DNA from: Marinomonas shanghaiensis
GTDB taxonomy: Bacteria; Pseudomonadota; Gammaproteobacteria; Pseudomonadales; Marinomonadaceae
Direction: 5' to 3'
Length of the DNA stretch: 64,000 nt
Assembly (NCBI RefSeq): GCF_003259175.1
Contig: NZ_QGOK01000019.1
Coordinates: 1 to 64,000, forward strand
The notes beneath the pieces were generated by a model that made no database searches, had not been told where the DNA came from, and worked only from the letters and a program-made list of their open reading frames with translations. The position numbers and the translations under genes were made by a program. Below are positions 36,310 to 45,007 of this stretch, piece by piece; positions within the stretch are counted from its first letter, which is position 1; every line of letters starts with the position of its first letter.

Positions 36310-36891
36310 ATGCGTTTATCGCTTAAAATGGGATTGGCCGCACTTATTGCCGCAATACCAGCTCTTGCATCAGCTCACCCAGGACATGAACATACAACAA
36401 GCTTTATGACAGGCTTTATGCACCCTATGGGTGGCTTGGATCATTTATTGGCTATGTTAGCCATTGGTCTTTGGGCGGCTAGCCTTGGCGGTCGCGCGTT
36501 GTGGGCTGTGCCGGCAGCGTTTGTTGGCACTATGTTAATTGGTGGCGGATTAGCGGTTGCTGGTGTACAGGTTCCTTTCATCGAGCAAGGCATTGTCTTG
36601 TCTGTTATTCTGATGGGAGCATTATTAGTAGGAGCGGCACGTTTCCCTATTATCGTTTGCGCTGGTATTGCTGGTTTATTCGCCCTTTTCCACGGCGCCG
36701 CTCACGGATTAGAAATGCCATTAAACGCTAACGGCGCAGAATACGCTTTGGGCTTTGCTGCCGCAACCGCCTTGTTGCACGTTGCGGGTATCGGCTTTGG
36801 TATGGCCGTGGCTCGTTTTCAAGCGCCAATCGTCACTCGTGTTATGGGAAGTGTGATTGCTATCGTAGGTATGTACCTAGCTATCGCCTAA
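36310..36891 (+). CDS. hupE: HupE/UreJ-family metal transporter
   Basis: 193 residues with a signal peptide ending at ALASA; the mature protein begins HPGHEH, the conserved metal-binding N-terminus of HupE/UreJ. Membrane helices contain FMHPMGGLDHLLAMLAIGLWA and LFALFHGAAHGLEMP, both with the family's conserved His, Asp and Glu. The family takes up nickel or cobalt for hydrogenase, urease or cobalamin enzymes. No such enzyme is in the window, so the metal is inferred from the family only. Structured leader and own terminator. Confidence 0.92.
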   Translation: MRLSLKMGLAALIAAIPALASAHPGHEHTTSFMTGFMHPMGGLDHLLAMLAIGLWAASLGGRALWAVPAAFVGTMLIGGGLAVAGVQVPFIEQGIVLSVILMGALLVGAARFPIIVCAGIAGLFALFHGAAHGLEMPLNANGAEYALGFAAATALLHVAGIGFGMAVARFQAPIVTRVMGSVIAIVGMYLAIA

Positions 36892-36903
36892 GAAACATCA
36901 AGA

Positions 36904-36938
36904 CCGCACTGCCTTCCCAAAAAGCAGTGCGGCTGTTT
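36904..36938 (+). terminator. terminator of hupE
   Basis: A 9-bp perfect stem (36904-36912 with 36924-36932), followed by CTGTTTAT. It starts 13 bases after the hupE stop codon. Confidence 0.75.
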
Positions 36939-37128
36939 ATTTACCACTTCACCGACTTTAACTGTGTCAATGTGTTGCTGACAATGGGCCTAAAATACTA
37001 GCCACCTCGACTTTAGACATTTAATCACTGTACACAGAATCATCTATTTACAAAATTATCAGATACCCAGACAGAATTTATGTGTATGATTTTGCGTGTT
37101 TGTTCATTATGAAATAAAGGATCATTCG

Positions 37129-39324
37129 TTGAGTAAAGCCGAGTTTAAACAACCCTCAGCCCTATTGTTTTCATTGATTACTTTTTTCGCCATTACTTTC
37201 TTTGGCGTCTATTGGACACAATCGGCTACCGACTCGATCATTAGTCAACAGCAATCTATTTTAAGCGATCTATCACGAACACAAGCCTCCTCTCTAGAGC
37301 GCCACCTGTCAGCCGCTTTTACTTCGGCGCAAATATTAGCGTACGAAGTAGAATTAAATAACGGTAACACTGACTGGTTTAATGACTACGCTGATAAGTT
37401 AATTCAGTCTATTGGAGGGATCGAAAACCTTCAATTGGCACCTGACGGTGTTATTCAAAAGATTTATCCTATCAAAGGAAATGAAGCCGCAATCGGCCTA
37501 AACATCGTCTCCAGCCCCAGATTTATAGATGAAGCAATATTAGCCATAAAAAACCGTAAACTGTTCGCGATAGGCCCAGTTCCTCTCGTTCAGGGTGGTA
37601 TAGCCGTTATCAGCCGATCTCCTATTTTTTTAAATAAAGGCACTCAATATGAGGTCTTCTGGGGACTGGCATCGGCAGTTATTTATTTGGATAACTTACT
37701 TAAAAATACTCAACTAAAACAATTGGAAGCAGAAGGCTATCAGTACACACTGGTAAGACCTCATGCCGACCAAAAACAACAAATCCTACTTTTTTCTTCG
37801 GTCGCACCATTGATGAAAATTCAAGCGTCAACGGATTTGATTCTCCCCGTAGGTTCATGGACACTAACGATCAGCCGCGATTTAGACCTGCAGCTGGAAA
37901 AAAGAAAAACATTTGGCTATATACTTTCTTTGGTCGTAGCACTGCTACTGTCGATGTCACTTTATGGTATTTTGTTACAACCTCTTAGACTTAGAACCTT
38001 GGTCAAAGAAAAGACCGCCGAATTACAACAACTTGCTTACAATGACCCATTAACAGGCTTGCCTAATCGTCGTTACTTACAAGACAGCTTACCCAACACC
38101 TTATTTAACAATCAAAAACGTAAGCGCATTTCAGCGTTTATTTATTTTGACCTTGATAACTTTAAACGCATCAATGATACGATCGGCCATGACATAGGTG
38201 ATCAAGTATTAATTATTGTGGCTGATCGTCTCAATAAATTAAGAGGGATATCTGACTTAGTTGTGCGTTTGGGTGGTGATGAGTTTGGTATACTACTCAG
38301 CGACATCATGAATCAAGCAGAAGCAGAAGAATTTGCCAACAAAATACTCAACAGTATTCGAACTCCAGTTAACATTGACGACAAAGAATATTTTTTAAGT
38401 ACTTCATTGGGTATCGCTATGATTCCCGAGCATGGTGATGATCTGGTTACCATTATGCAAAATGCCGACATGGCTTTGTATCAAGCGAAGTTGTTGGGGA
38501 AAAACCAACATTCTTTTTACAATGAAAACATGAAGATCCGCACGCATAATCTCATCAAAGCAGAAGAAGATTTATCATTAGCATTGCAAAGAAATGAATT
38601 TGAGCTCTACTTTCAACCGCAATTCAACCTTCATACTGACCAGGTGTTTGGCGCTGAAGCACTCATTCGCTGGAACCACCCTGAAAAAGGTCTGGTGTTT
38701 CCGAATGACTTTATACCGCTCGCAGAAAGTACGGGGAAAATTGTAGAGTTAGGCTATTGGATTCTAGAGGCTGGTATTGCGTATTTAGCGAAGCGTAAAT
38801 TAGAAGGCCGACCTGATATTTTATTGCATATCAATCTGGCCTCATCGCAGCTGTCTGATCCCAGCTTTATTGTTTTGGTCAAAGAATTGCTGCTTAAATA
38901 CCAAGTTCCCGCGCATTTAATCGGCTTTGAGATCACCGAAACCTCGATTCTTGAAGATGTTCATCTTGCAAGAGCATTATTGCAAACCTTTAAAGACATG
39001 GGAATTTGCATTGCCATTGATGATTTTGGTACAGGATATTCATCACTTTCGCAGTTAAAAAATCTTCCAGTCAATTTATTGAAAATCGATCGTAGCTTTG
39101 TAATGGATCTAGAAAATGATCCGGATGATCGTAAAATCATTGAAGCCATTATTGCCATGGCGCACAAACTGAATATCAGAGTATTAGCAGAAGGTATAGA
39201 AACCAGAGAGCAATGGAAAATGCTGGCCGAATTCCAATGTGATTTTGGCCAAGGTTACTATGTAAGCAAAGCAGTGACTGCCGATGAGTTCAATCAGGGC
39301 TTACCGATCACACACAAAGAGTAG
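37129..39324 (+). CDS. CHASE-GGDEF-EAL cyclic-di-GMP signalling protein
   Basis: About 731 residues. I prefer the TTG at 37129 because AAAGGA lies seven bases before it; a GTG at 37096 in frame has none. A transmembrane helix near the start, a periplasmic CHASE domain (roughly 30-260) and a second helix lead to GGDEF and EAL domains. The cyclase loop is RLGGDEF, intact; the I-site reads RGISD and is not canonical. The EAL domain has EALIRW, the Asn in HINLASSQL, EITETS, IDDFGTGYSS, LLKIDRSF, AEGIET and GQGYYVSKA, so phosphodiesterase activity is expected. Net direction of signalling cannot be predicted. Confidence 0.92.
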   Translation: MSKAEFKQPSALLFSLITFFAITFFGVYWTQSATDSIISQQQSILSDLSRTQASSLERHLSAAFTSAQILAYEVELNNGNTDWFNDYADKLIQSIGGIENLQLAPDGVIQKIYPIKGNEAAIGLNIVSSPRFIDEAILAIKNRKLFAIGPVPLVQGGIAVISRSPIFLNKGTQYEVFWGLASAVIYLDNLLKNTQLKQLEAEGYQYTLVRPHADQKQQILLFSSVAPLMKIQASTDLILPVGSWTLTISRDLDLQLEKRKTFGYILSLVVALLLSMSLYGILLQPLRLRTLVKEKTAELQQLAYNDPLTGLPNRRYLQDSLPNTLFNNQKRKRISAFIYFDLDNFKRINDTIGHDIGDQVLIIVADRLNKLRGISDLVVRLGGDEFGILLSDIMNQAEAEEFANKILNSIRTPVNIDDKEYFLSTSLGIAMIPEHGDDLVTIMQNADMALYQAKLLGKNQHSFYNENMKIRTHNLIKAEEDLSLALQRNEFELYFQPQFNLHTDQVFGAEALIRWNHPEKGLVFPNDFIPLAESTGKIVELGYWILEAGIAYLAKRKLEGRPDILLHINLASSQLSDPSFIVLVKELLLKYQVPAHLIGFEITETSILEDVHLARALLQTFKDMGICIAIDDFGTGYSSLSQLKNLPVNLLKIDRSFVMDLENDPDDRKIIEAIIAMAHKLNIRVLAEGIETREQWKMLAEFQCDFGQGYYVSKAVTADEFNQGLPITHKE

Positions 39325-39404
39325 TGTGTTGTATTATTCTTTATGAAAGCTTGATCCATTAAAAGCCGAGCTATTATTCATGATTCACAAATCGCGCTTT
39401 TTAT

Positions 39405-39440
39405 AAAAAAGCCTCAAGCATCTCTAACAATGCTTGAGGC
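39405..39440 (-). terminator. rho-independent terminator of the ectoine operon
   Basis: A 10-bp perfect stem (39411-39420 with 39431-39440) with a 10-base loop is followed by six T on the minus strand, 33 bases after the ask stop codon. It closes the ectA-ectB-ectC-ectD-ask unit. Confidence 0.92.
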
Positions 39441-39472
39441 TTAGAATCACGCCAACCGATACTATTGCCGTA

Positions 39473-40915
39473 TTAGGACGCTAAACAAATAGCACGACCA
39501 TGGTTGTGTACTTCAACCAACTCTTTATGTAAGCTGCAGATCGCTTTTTCGTAGTCTTCTTCATCGACAACAAACTGCATGTCTACCTGACGCATAGATT
39601 GGTGCATGGCCAATACGTTCACATCTTGTTCAGCAATGGCTTTTACCGCCTTCGCCAACATACCTGTGGTTTTCATATCGCTGCCAATAGCAGAAACAAT
39701 CGCCACTTTACGTTGCGTTATCTCAGCATCCGCAAAGCGTTCATGCAATACTCGCATGACTCGCTTCAAGGTCTTCAAATTAATCGCCAAGTAATGGGTA
39801 ATGGTGTTGGCGTTAATGTCTTTGGCAATGATATGAGCATGGAACTGTCTTAATACTTTAAGAATATCGACATCAAATTTATCGATATCACCCGCCATAT
39901 CTTGATCGAATAATTCTACGGCAAACACACCACGGCAACCCGCAATAATTTCAACACATGGCGCATCACTGACGTAATCGCCTGTAATCAGCGTACCCGT
40001 ATGCTCTGGCTCAAAGGTGTTTTTTACGCGTAGCGCAATACCACTTTGACGCAAACCTTTTGCTGCTTTTGGATGAATGGCTTCCATACCAAGGTTAGCA
40101 AGTTGATCTGCTACATCGTAATTAGTACGCCCAATTGGCACAGCTTTGCTTTCCCCTACTAATCGAGGATCGGCACTGCTCAGATGGAACTCTTTATGAA
40201 TGACCGCTTCATGAGCCTTTGTCAAAACGGCAATACGACTAAAGGTCATTTCACTGTAACCACGGTCAAACGTTGACATTAGACCAGTTTCACTGTGCGC
40301 ATACCCTGTCGCGATAGGAAGCTCTTTAGTCAAATCAATGTCTTTGAAAGCATCTAAGATACGTTCATCAAGAGACATGTGACTCGGGCTGTTCCAGCCT
40401 GTCAAATCAACAAACACCGCATTAACGCCATCACGTTGCAACAAATGCGCCGTATTCCAAGCACTGTGCGCTTCGCCAAGACTGGCAAGCATCTCACGAA
40501 CGGTTGCAAGGTGCTCACTGATCGAAAAATGCCCATGTTGGCAAAGACGATGTAAGTCTTCTAAACATTCTTGAGCTTCTTTCAAGCGGCTATTTAAAAA
40601 AGCATCTGCTTTGTGACGCAGTTCACCCGCTTCGAACAAACTGTGATTAATTGCCAACATCGCATTGCGTACGTCTTGCAAAGCCGGAAACCAATTATTT
40701 TGCTTACGTTCTTGCGCAAACAAAGCAAACACGCCAGCATCACCCGTTTTCTTATGTTCTAGCAACTTATCCGTCATACCGGCATAAGCAGAAACAACGA
40801 AAATTCGCTGGTACATGTTGTTCGCTAAAGTGGGTTTGAAGATTATATTATCTCTCACAGAACGGTAGTCACTCATGGACGTACCGCCAATTTTTTCAAC
40901 TGTATGTTGTCCCAT
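39473..40915 (-). CDS. ask_ect: ectoine-specific aspartate kinase
   Basis: Phosphorylates aspartate to feed aspartyl phosphate into ectoine synthesis. The N-terminus MGQHTVEKIGGTSMS carries the kinase motif K-x-G-G-T-S and is characteristic of the Ask_Ect subgroup, which in related bacteria escapes normal feedback by lysine and threonine. Two C-terminal ACT-like regulatory segments are present (VAIVSAIGSDMKTTGMLAKA and the region after it). The start is placed at the second of two adjacent Met codons, seven bases after GGA. It is the last gene of the operon, 89 bases after ectD. Confidence 0.94.
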   Translation of the reverse strand: MGQHTVEKIGGTSMSDYRSVRDNIIFKPTLANNMYQRIFVVSAYAGMTDKLLEHKKTGDAGVFALFAQERKQNNWFPALQDVRNAMLAINHSLFEAGELRHKADAFLNSRLKEAQECLEDLHRLCQHGHFSISEHLATVREMLASLGEAHSAWNTAHLLQRDGVNAVFVDLTGWNSPSHMSLDERILDAFKDIDLTKELPIATGYAHSETGLMSTFDRGYSEMTFSRIAVLTKAHEAVIHKEFHLSSADPRLVGESKAVPIGRTNYDVADQLANLGMEAIHPKAAKGLRQSGIALRVKNTFEPEHTGTLITGDYVSDAPCVEIIAGCRGVFAVELFDQDMAGDIDKFDVDILKVLRQFHAHIIAKDINANTITHYLAINLKTLKRVMRVLHERFADAEITQRKVAIVSAIGSDMKTTGMLAKAVKAIAEQDVNVLAMHQSMRQVDMQFVVDEEDYEKAICSLHKELVEVHNHGRAICLAS

Positions 40916-41007
40916 CATTTTTCCAATTTTTAAGGGGCTAAAAGCCAGCTTATACCGATATTTAAAACTGCCGCTATAGTGTCATAAGGTTGCGGAAAAT
41001 TTAAGCA

Positions 41008-42027
41008 TTAATCGCTATTTTTGAGGGCTTTAATTGACTTCCTAGCCGCGATGTATTCAGGCCTTGGCGCCGTGCTGCCAAATGGCTGACCGACACGATT
41101 CGACAAAGCATTGTAGACAAAAAATAAATTCGACCTAGGCGTTGAAGTAATGTTGCTATTCGAACCATGCAACACATTACAATCAAACAAAATAATTCTA
41201 CCAGGCTGACCAACGGCTGCTTCAATACCGTTTTGTTCAATCAATGATTGCAACGAAGCCTCATCTGGCACACCAAAATCTTGTTTTTTAAGAGAAGAAA
41301 GATAGTTATTCTCTGGAGTTTCACCGACACAAGATATAAAAGTCTGATGAGAGCCAGGAATCAGCAATAAAGGCCCGTTATAATGATCATTTGGGGTCAA
41401 CGTAATGGACATACTTAACGCCCTCATGCGAGGCATCCCATCTTCCACATGCCAGGTTTCAAAATCTGAATGCCAATAAAACTCTTTGCCACGAAAACCT
41501 GGTTTGTAATTTAAGCGCGTCTGATGGAGATAGACTTTATCGCCCAACAGATACTCAGCGATTCGAACTATTCGTGGATCTTGTGCGACTTTCTGAAAAA
41601 AATCACTCAGTTTGTGCACATCAAAGACTGAACGAACATCCCCGCTGTTGGCTTCGGTTATGCTTTCTTCTCTTTGCTTGATCTCATCACTGTCTCGTAA
41701 GCGCTGCATATGGCGTTGCATATCAGCGATTTCATGATCCTCAAAAAGATCATCTAAAAACAAGAAGCCTTTTTTTTCATATCGATCTAAAAGCGCGGCA
41801 TCGAGCGGCGCTTTTTGTCGACCATCAGAGTAAATTACAGGGTCTATACGATTAAAATGCCTTGGCAAAGAATACTGTCTAGAAGGATAAACGTCTCTCA
41901 CCTCCTCTTCTTGTGCCTTATTCCTCACCCTCTCTTCGCTATCATTTTTTTTACTCATGAGCTCTTGCTCAGCAAGATCTGTATCATAAAAAATATCATG
42001 TGCTAAAGCTGATGCCGACGACGACAT
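41008..42027 (-). CDS. ectD: ectoine hydroxylase
   Basis: Fe(II)/2-oxoglutarate dioxygenase that converts ectoine to 5-hydroxyectoine. The EctD signature runs from residue 183 to 205 and contains WHSDFETWHVEDGMP; iron ligands are H186, D188 and H287 (in VLHGSN). Also present is LNYKPGFRGKEF. An N-terminal stretch of about 45 residues, acidic and basic by turns (SKKNDSEERVRNKAQEEE), precedes the conserved part and differs from most relatives. A strong AGGAGG ribosome-binding site precedes the ATG. Lying between ectC and ask implies that hydroxyectoine is made whenever ectoine is. Confidence 0.97.
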   Translation of the reverse strand: MSSSASALAHDIFYDTDLAEQELMSKKNDSEERVRNKAQEEEVRDVYPSRQYSLPRHFNRIDPVIYSDGRQKAPLDAALLDRYEKKGFLFLDDLFEDHEIADMQRHMQRLRDSDEIKQREESITEANSGDVRSVFDVHKLSDFFQKVAQDPRIVRIAEYLLGDKVYLHQTRLNYKPGFRGKEFYWHSDFETWHVEDGMPRMRALSMSITLTPNDHYNGPLLLIPGSHQTFISCVGETPENNYLSSLKKQDFGVPDEASLQSLIEQNGIEAAVGQPGRIILFDCNVLHGSNSNITSTPRSNLFFVYNALSNRVGQPFGSTAPRPEYIAARKSIKALKNSD

Positions 42028-42082
42028 TATCGTACCTCCTACTTTACTCCTTCATTAATGAACAACTTGACCTAGAATCAAA

Positions 42083-42472
42083 TTAATCCAGTAGCTCGTA
42101 AGCACCTTCTGAATTGTGTACTTCTTTACCTGTGATAGGTGGATTAAATACACAAGCTAATTTCAACTCTTTGAACGCACGCAAAGTGTGTGCATCGTGT
42201 TTATCCAGCACATACACCACACCAGGTTTAATAAGATGCTTCTGACCTGTTTCGCGGCTTTCTACTTCACCTTCACCCGAAATGCAGTACACAGATTCAA
42301 GGTGATTTTGATAATGCATGTCAAAATCTTTACCTTCATAAATAGTGGTTATGTGAAAAGAAAAGCCCATATTATCTTCTTTCAATAAAAGACGTGTGCT
42401 TTCCCAATTTCCATCTGGAGACACAACGCGGCGTTCGGTTTTTTCACATTCGGCTAAATCACGTGCAAACAT
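42083..42472 (-). CDS. ectC: L-ectoine synthase
   Basis: Cupin-fold cyclo-condensing enzyme that closes N-gamma-acetyl-diaminobutyrate into ectoine. The 129-residue length is standard. Visible family pattern: [20 protein letters not shown], then [15 protein letters not shown] with metal-site residues, and a C-terminal [15 protein letters not shown]. It has a strong AAGGAG ribosome-binding site. It is separated from ectB by 148 bases containing a strong hairpin, so its message level or stability may differ from ectAB. Confidence 0.97.
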   Translation of the reverse strand: MFARDLAECEKTERRVVSPDGNWESTRLLLKEDNMGFSFHITTIYEGKDFDMHYQNHLESVYCISGEGEVESRETGQKHLIKPGVVYVLDKHDAHTLRAFKELKLACVFNPPITGKEVHNSEGAYELLD

Positions 42473-42575
42473 TCTTTTCTCCTTATGATCCGAAGATCGC
42501 TTAATTGTCGGTAAAGCGTTACCGAAAGAAACTTGAGGTTTTTAACTTACTATTTACGTCACTCAAGTGTTTGAC

Positions 42576-42608
42576 AAAATCCGCCCTTAGAAGACAGGGG
42601 CGGATTTT
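42576..42608 (-). terminator. intra-operon hairpin between ectB and ectC
   Basis: An 11-bp perfect GC-rich stem (42576-42586 with 42598-42608) with an 11-base loop starts 12 bases after the ectB stop codon. Only four T follow on the minus strand, so it looks like a leaky attenuator or an mRNA-stabilising structure rather than a full terminator. Two further small hairpins, CGGTAA-AGCG-TTACCG (42509-42524) and GATC-CGAA-GATC (42487-42498), lie between it and ectC. Confidence 0.6.
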
Positions 42609-42620
42609 ATAACGAAGGAA

Positions 42621-43934
42621 CTAGACCGCGATGTCGTAGTTCTCATCAAAATAACTTTTTGCTTCAGGCATATCGTCTTCTTTCGCACACACATCGCGGA
42701 TAGCACGTTCTAAGATATCGATACCTTGTTTTAAATCTTCGTCACTGATAATAAGTGGGCAAAGGAATTTCACCACTTGATCATCGGCACCCGATGTCTC
42801 GATCATCAAGCCATTCTGGAAACATTTTTTAGTAATTTTTCCAGCAAGCTCACCACTTACACAGTTGATGCCTCGCATCATGCCTCGCCCTTGAAGCGTG
42901 AAGTTCCCTTCACCAAATTCATTAACAATTTCTTGTGTACGCTTATGGATGTACTCACCTTTGCGCTTAATTTCTTTTTCAAACGCATCATCTTTCCAAT
43001 ACGTTTCAATCGCTGCTTTTGCCGTAACAAACGCAAGATTATTTCCACGGAAAGTACCGTTATGCTCACCAGGCTTCCACTCATCCAATTCTGGACGCAT
43101 TAGAACCACAGCAAATGGCAAGCCGTAACCACTTAATGACTTAGACATGGTAACGATATCAGGCTTAATACCCGCGTCTTCAAAGCTAAAGAAAGTGCCT
43201 GTACGACCACACCCTGCTTGAATATCATCAACGATTAGCAGGACGCCATGTTTTTTACAGACCGCTTCAAGGTTTTGTAACCACCCAAAACTCGCAGCAT
43301 TAATGCCACCCTCACCTTGAACTGTCTCAACGATGACAGCTGCGGGCGTATCAACACCACTACTTGAATCTGACAAAACCTTATCTAAATATTCAGTGGT
43401 TTCAATGCCATCACCCAAATAGCCATCAAAAGGTACAGTAGAAACACCCGCACCCAAACTTGTACCAGCTGCACCACGGTGATGGGAATTACCCGTAACC
43501 GATAACGCCCCCAAACTGCAACCATGAAAACCATTGGTAAAACTAATAACATTTTCACGACCAGTCACATTTCTAGCCAATTTCAATGCGGCTTCAACTG
43601 CGTTAGTGCCCGTTGGCCCAGTGAACTGAACCATATATTCCAGACCACGAGGCTCAAGAATGTGCTTTTTAAAAACTTCAAGGAATTCACCTTTAGCCTT
43701 TGTGTGCATATCTAGACCGTGAGTAATGCCATCTTCAAGGATATATTCCACCAACTTTTCTTTAAAAATTGGATTGTTATGACCGTAATTCAAAGTACCG
43801 GCCCCCGCTAGGAAGTCTAGGTACTTGTTACCCTCTTGATCAAACAAGTAGGCGCCTTGAGCACGATGAAAAACACGTGGAAAAGAGCGGGCATAAGATT
43901 GTACTTCTGATTCGATTTCGTCAAAAATTTTCAT
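42621..43934 (-). CDS. ectB: L-2,4-diaminobutyrate transaminase
   Basis: PLP-dependent aminotransferase that forms 2,4-diaminobutyrate from aspartate semialdehyde and glutamate. 437 residues from the ATG at 43934, which has AAGGA eight bases upstream; the frame is open to 44012 but that extension is unlikely. The class III aminotransferase pattern is clear: [30 protein letters not shown], the Asp of [12 protein letters not shown] (D236) and the PLP lysine in [11 protein letters not shown] (K265). It is the second gene of the ectoine operon, 128 bases after ectA. Confidence 0.97.
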   Translation of the reverse strand: MKIFDEIESEVQSYARSFPRVFHRAQGAYLFDQEGNKYLDFLAGAGTLNYGHNNPIFKEKLVEYILEDGITHGLDMHTKAKGEFLEVFKKHILEPRGLEYMVQFTGPTGTNAVEAALKLARNVTGRENVISFTNGFHGCSLGALSVTGNSHHRGAAGTSLGAGVSTVPFDGYLGDGIETTEYLDKVLSDSSSGVDTPAAVIVETVQGEGGINAASFGWLQNLEAVCKKHGVLLIVDDIQAGCGRTGTFFSFEDAGIKPDIVTMSKSLSGYGLPFAVVLMRPELDEWKPGEHNGTFRGNNLAFVTAKAAIETYWKDDAFEKEIKRKGEYIHKRTQEIVNEFGEGNFTLQGRGMMRGINCVSGELAGKITKKCFQNGLMIETSGADDQVVKFLCPLIISDEDLKQGIDILERAIRDVCAKEDDMPEAKSYFDENYDIAV

Positions 43935-44062
43935 ATTTTCATCATCCTTTAAATTAATAAAACGTATATTGAGTGTGTAAGTTGAAAGCAAACACTGAGA
44001 ACGAAAGTTCAACTTTGCGCCCCATCGCGTTTCTACTTCACTTTTTAATAAATTGATCGAGC

Positions 44063-44566
44063 CTATACAGTCGCTGAAAACGGCCCAATTCTGACTAGAT
44101 GCTCGGTGTCATGCTTGCCTTTGAAATGATCTTGTTTATCAAACATAACAGACTCCTCTAGAGAGGCTTGTAGTTGATCCGCAAGCCTTCTGAATAAAGC
44201 CCAAGACCCTTCATTCGATGCCGTGATGCTGGTTTCAATGTAATGCACCTCTGAGCACGCTGAACGCTCAAGCAGTGATAAAAGCATTTTTTTCGCTAGA
44301 CCTTGACCACGCGCTTTTTCGCTGACAGCGACTTGCCAGATAAACAAGGTATCCAGTTGATTGGGAATAATATAACCAGAGACAAAACCCAGCATTTCAC
44401 CACCTTCCACACTCGCAACAACGGAGGTTTCATTGAAGTGGCTGGCTTGTAACAAATTACAATACACCGAATTTGTATCCAGTGGCGGGCAGGCTGCCAC
44501 GAGCTGGTTCACAGCCATACCATCTATCGCACTGGGTTTAGTAAACACAATTCTTTCTGATTTCAT
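44063..44566 (-). CDS. ectA: L-2,4-diaminobutyrate N-gamma-acetyltransferase
   Basis: GNAT enzyme that acetylates diaminobutyrate in the second step of ectoine synthesis. 167 residues from the ATG at 44566, preceded at good spacing by TGGA; an in-frame ATG at 44578 is less likely. Characteristic EctA stretches are [37 protein letters not shown] and the acetyl-CoA loop [13 protein letters not shown]. It is the promoter-proximal gene of the operon. Expression is presumably osmotically induced. No EctR-type regulator gene adjoins it. Confidence 0.96.
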   Translation of the reverse strand: MKSERIVFTKPSAIDGMAVNQLVAACPPLDTNSVYCNLLQASHFNETSVVASVEGGEMLGFVSGYIIPNQLDTLFIWQVAVSEKARGQGLAKKMLLSLLERSACSEVHYIETSITASNEGSWALFRRLADQLQASLEESVMFDKQDHFKGKHDTEHLVRIGPFSATV

Positions 44567-44712
44567 AATAGTATCCATTAGAAAACAAAGTATTTTAACC
44601 AGTTAAATCGATAAGCCTGACGGTTAACAAAAAACGTAACTGCCTATTAAAAGGGCTATAACGTCAATCAACTGATGTTTAAAAGCAATTTAATTTGATG
44701 TCTAATCATTCT

Positions 44713-44732
44713 ACATGAAATCAAATTCATGT
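44713..44732. promoter_or_regulatory. inverted repeat, candidate operator upstream of ectA
   Basis: ACATGAA (44713-44719) and TTCATGT (44726-44732) form a perfect 7-bp inverted repeat with a six-base spacer, about 150 bases upstream of the ectA start. The spacing of one helical turn between half-site centres suits a dimeric regulator. No binding protein can be assigned. Confidence 0.4.
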
Positions 44733-44894
44733 CCAGACATTTATTTAGAGAACTAACCATTACATGCGTAAGTTTATTGTCATATTTACCATCAGAAAAG
44801 AAAAGGGCCAGTAAAATGATAGAAAACGCCACAAAAAAACATTTTTAGTTGCATATCTCCATCGAAATTCGGAAAATCCCGCCCCTACTCAGAG

Positions 44895-44929
44895 TTTTGC
44901 TTACCAGCAACTTTCTTATGCTGGCAAAA
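44895..44929 (+). promoter_or_regulatory. leader stem-loop upstream of the symporter gene
   Basis: TTTTG pairs with CAAAA (44895-44899, 44925-44929) and encloses CCAGCA paired with TGCTGG (44904-44909, 44919-44924). It ends 78 bases before the symporter ATG. It could be a regulatory mRNA structure; it does not match a riboswitch class I know. Confidence 0.4.
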
Positions 44930-45007
44930 TGGGAAGCATAGGTATGGATAAAAAACCAACTCTGATCGCTGTTTATATATTTTGCTTTCAACCATTTAGA
45001 GATAATT

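Larger units (their letters stand above)
44567..45007. other. divergent control region of ectA and the symporter gene
   Basis: A 441-base AT-rich gap without a coding frame I can support. It must hold the osmoregulated ectoine promoter and the symporter promoter. It contains a 7-bp inverted repeat at 44713-44732 and a stem-loop at 44895-44929 in the symporter leader. No tandem glycine-riboswitch pattern or T-box was recognised. Confidence 0.7.

Noticed and set aside
44567..45007. Glycine riboswitch before the sodium symporter
   Set aside because: Such leaders occur before sodium:amino-acid symporters in marine bacteria, but the GGAGAG-type tandem aptamer pattern is absent; only a simple stem-loop is seen.
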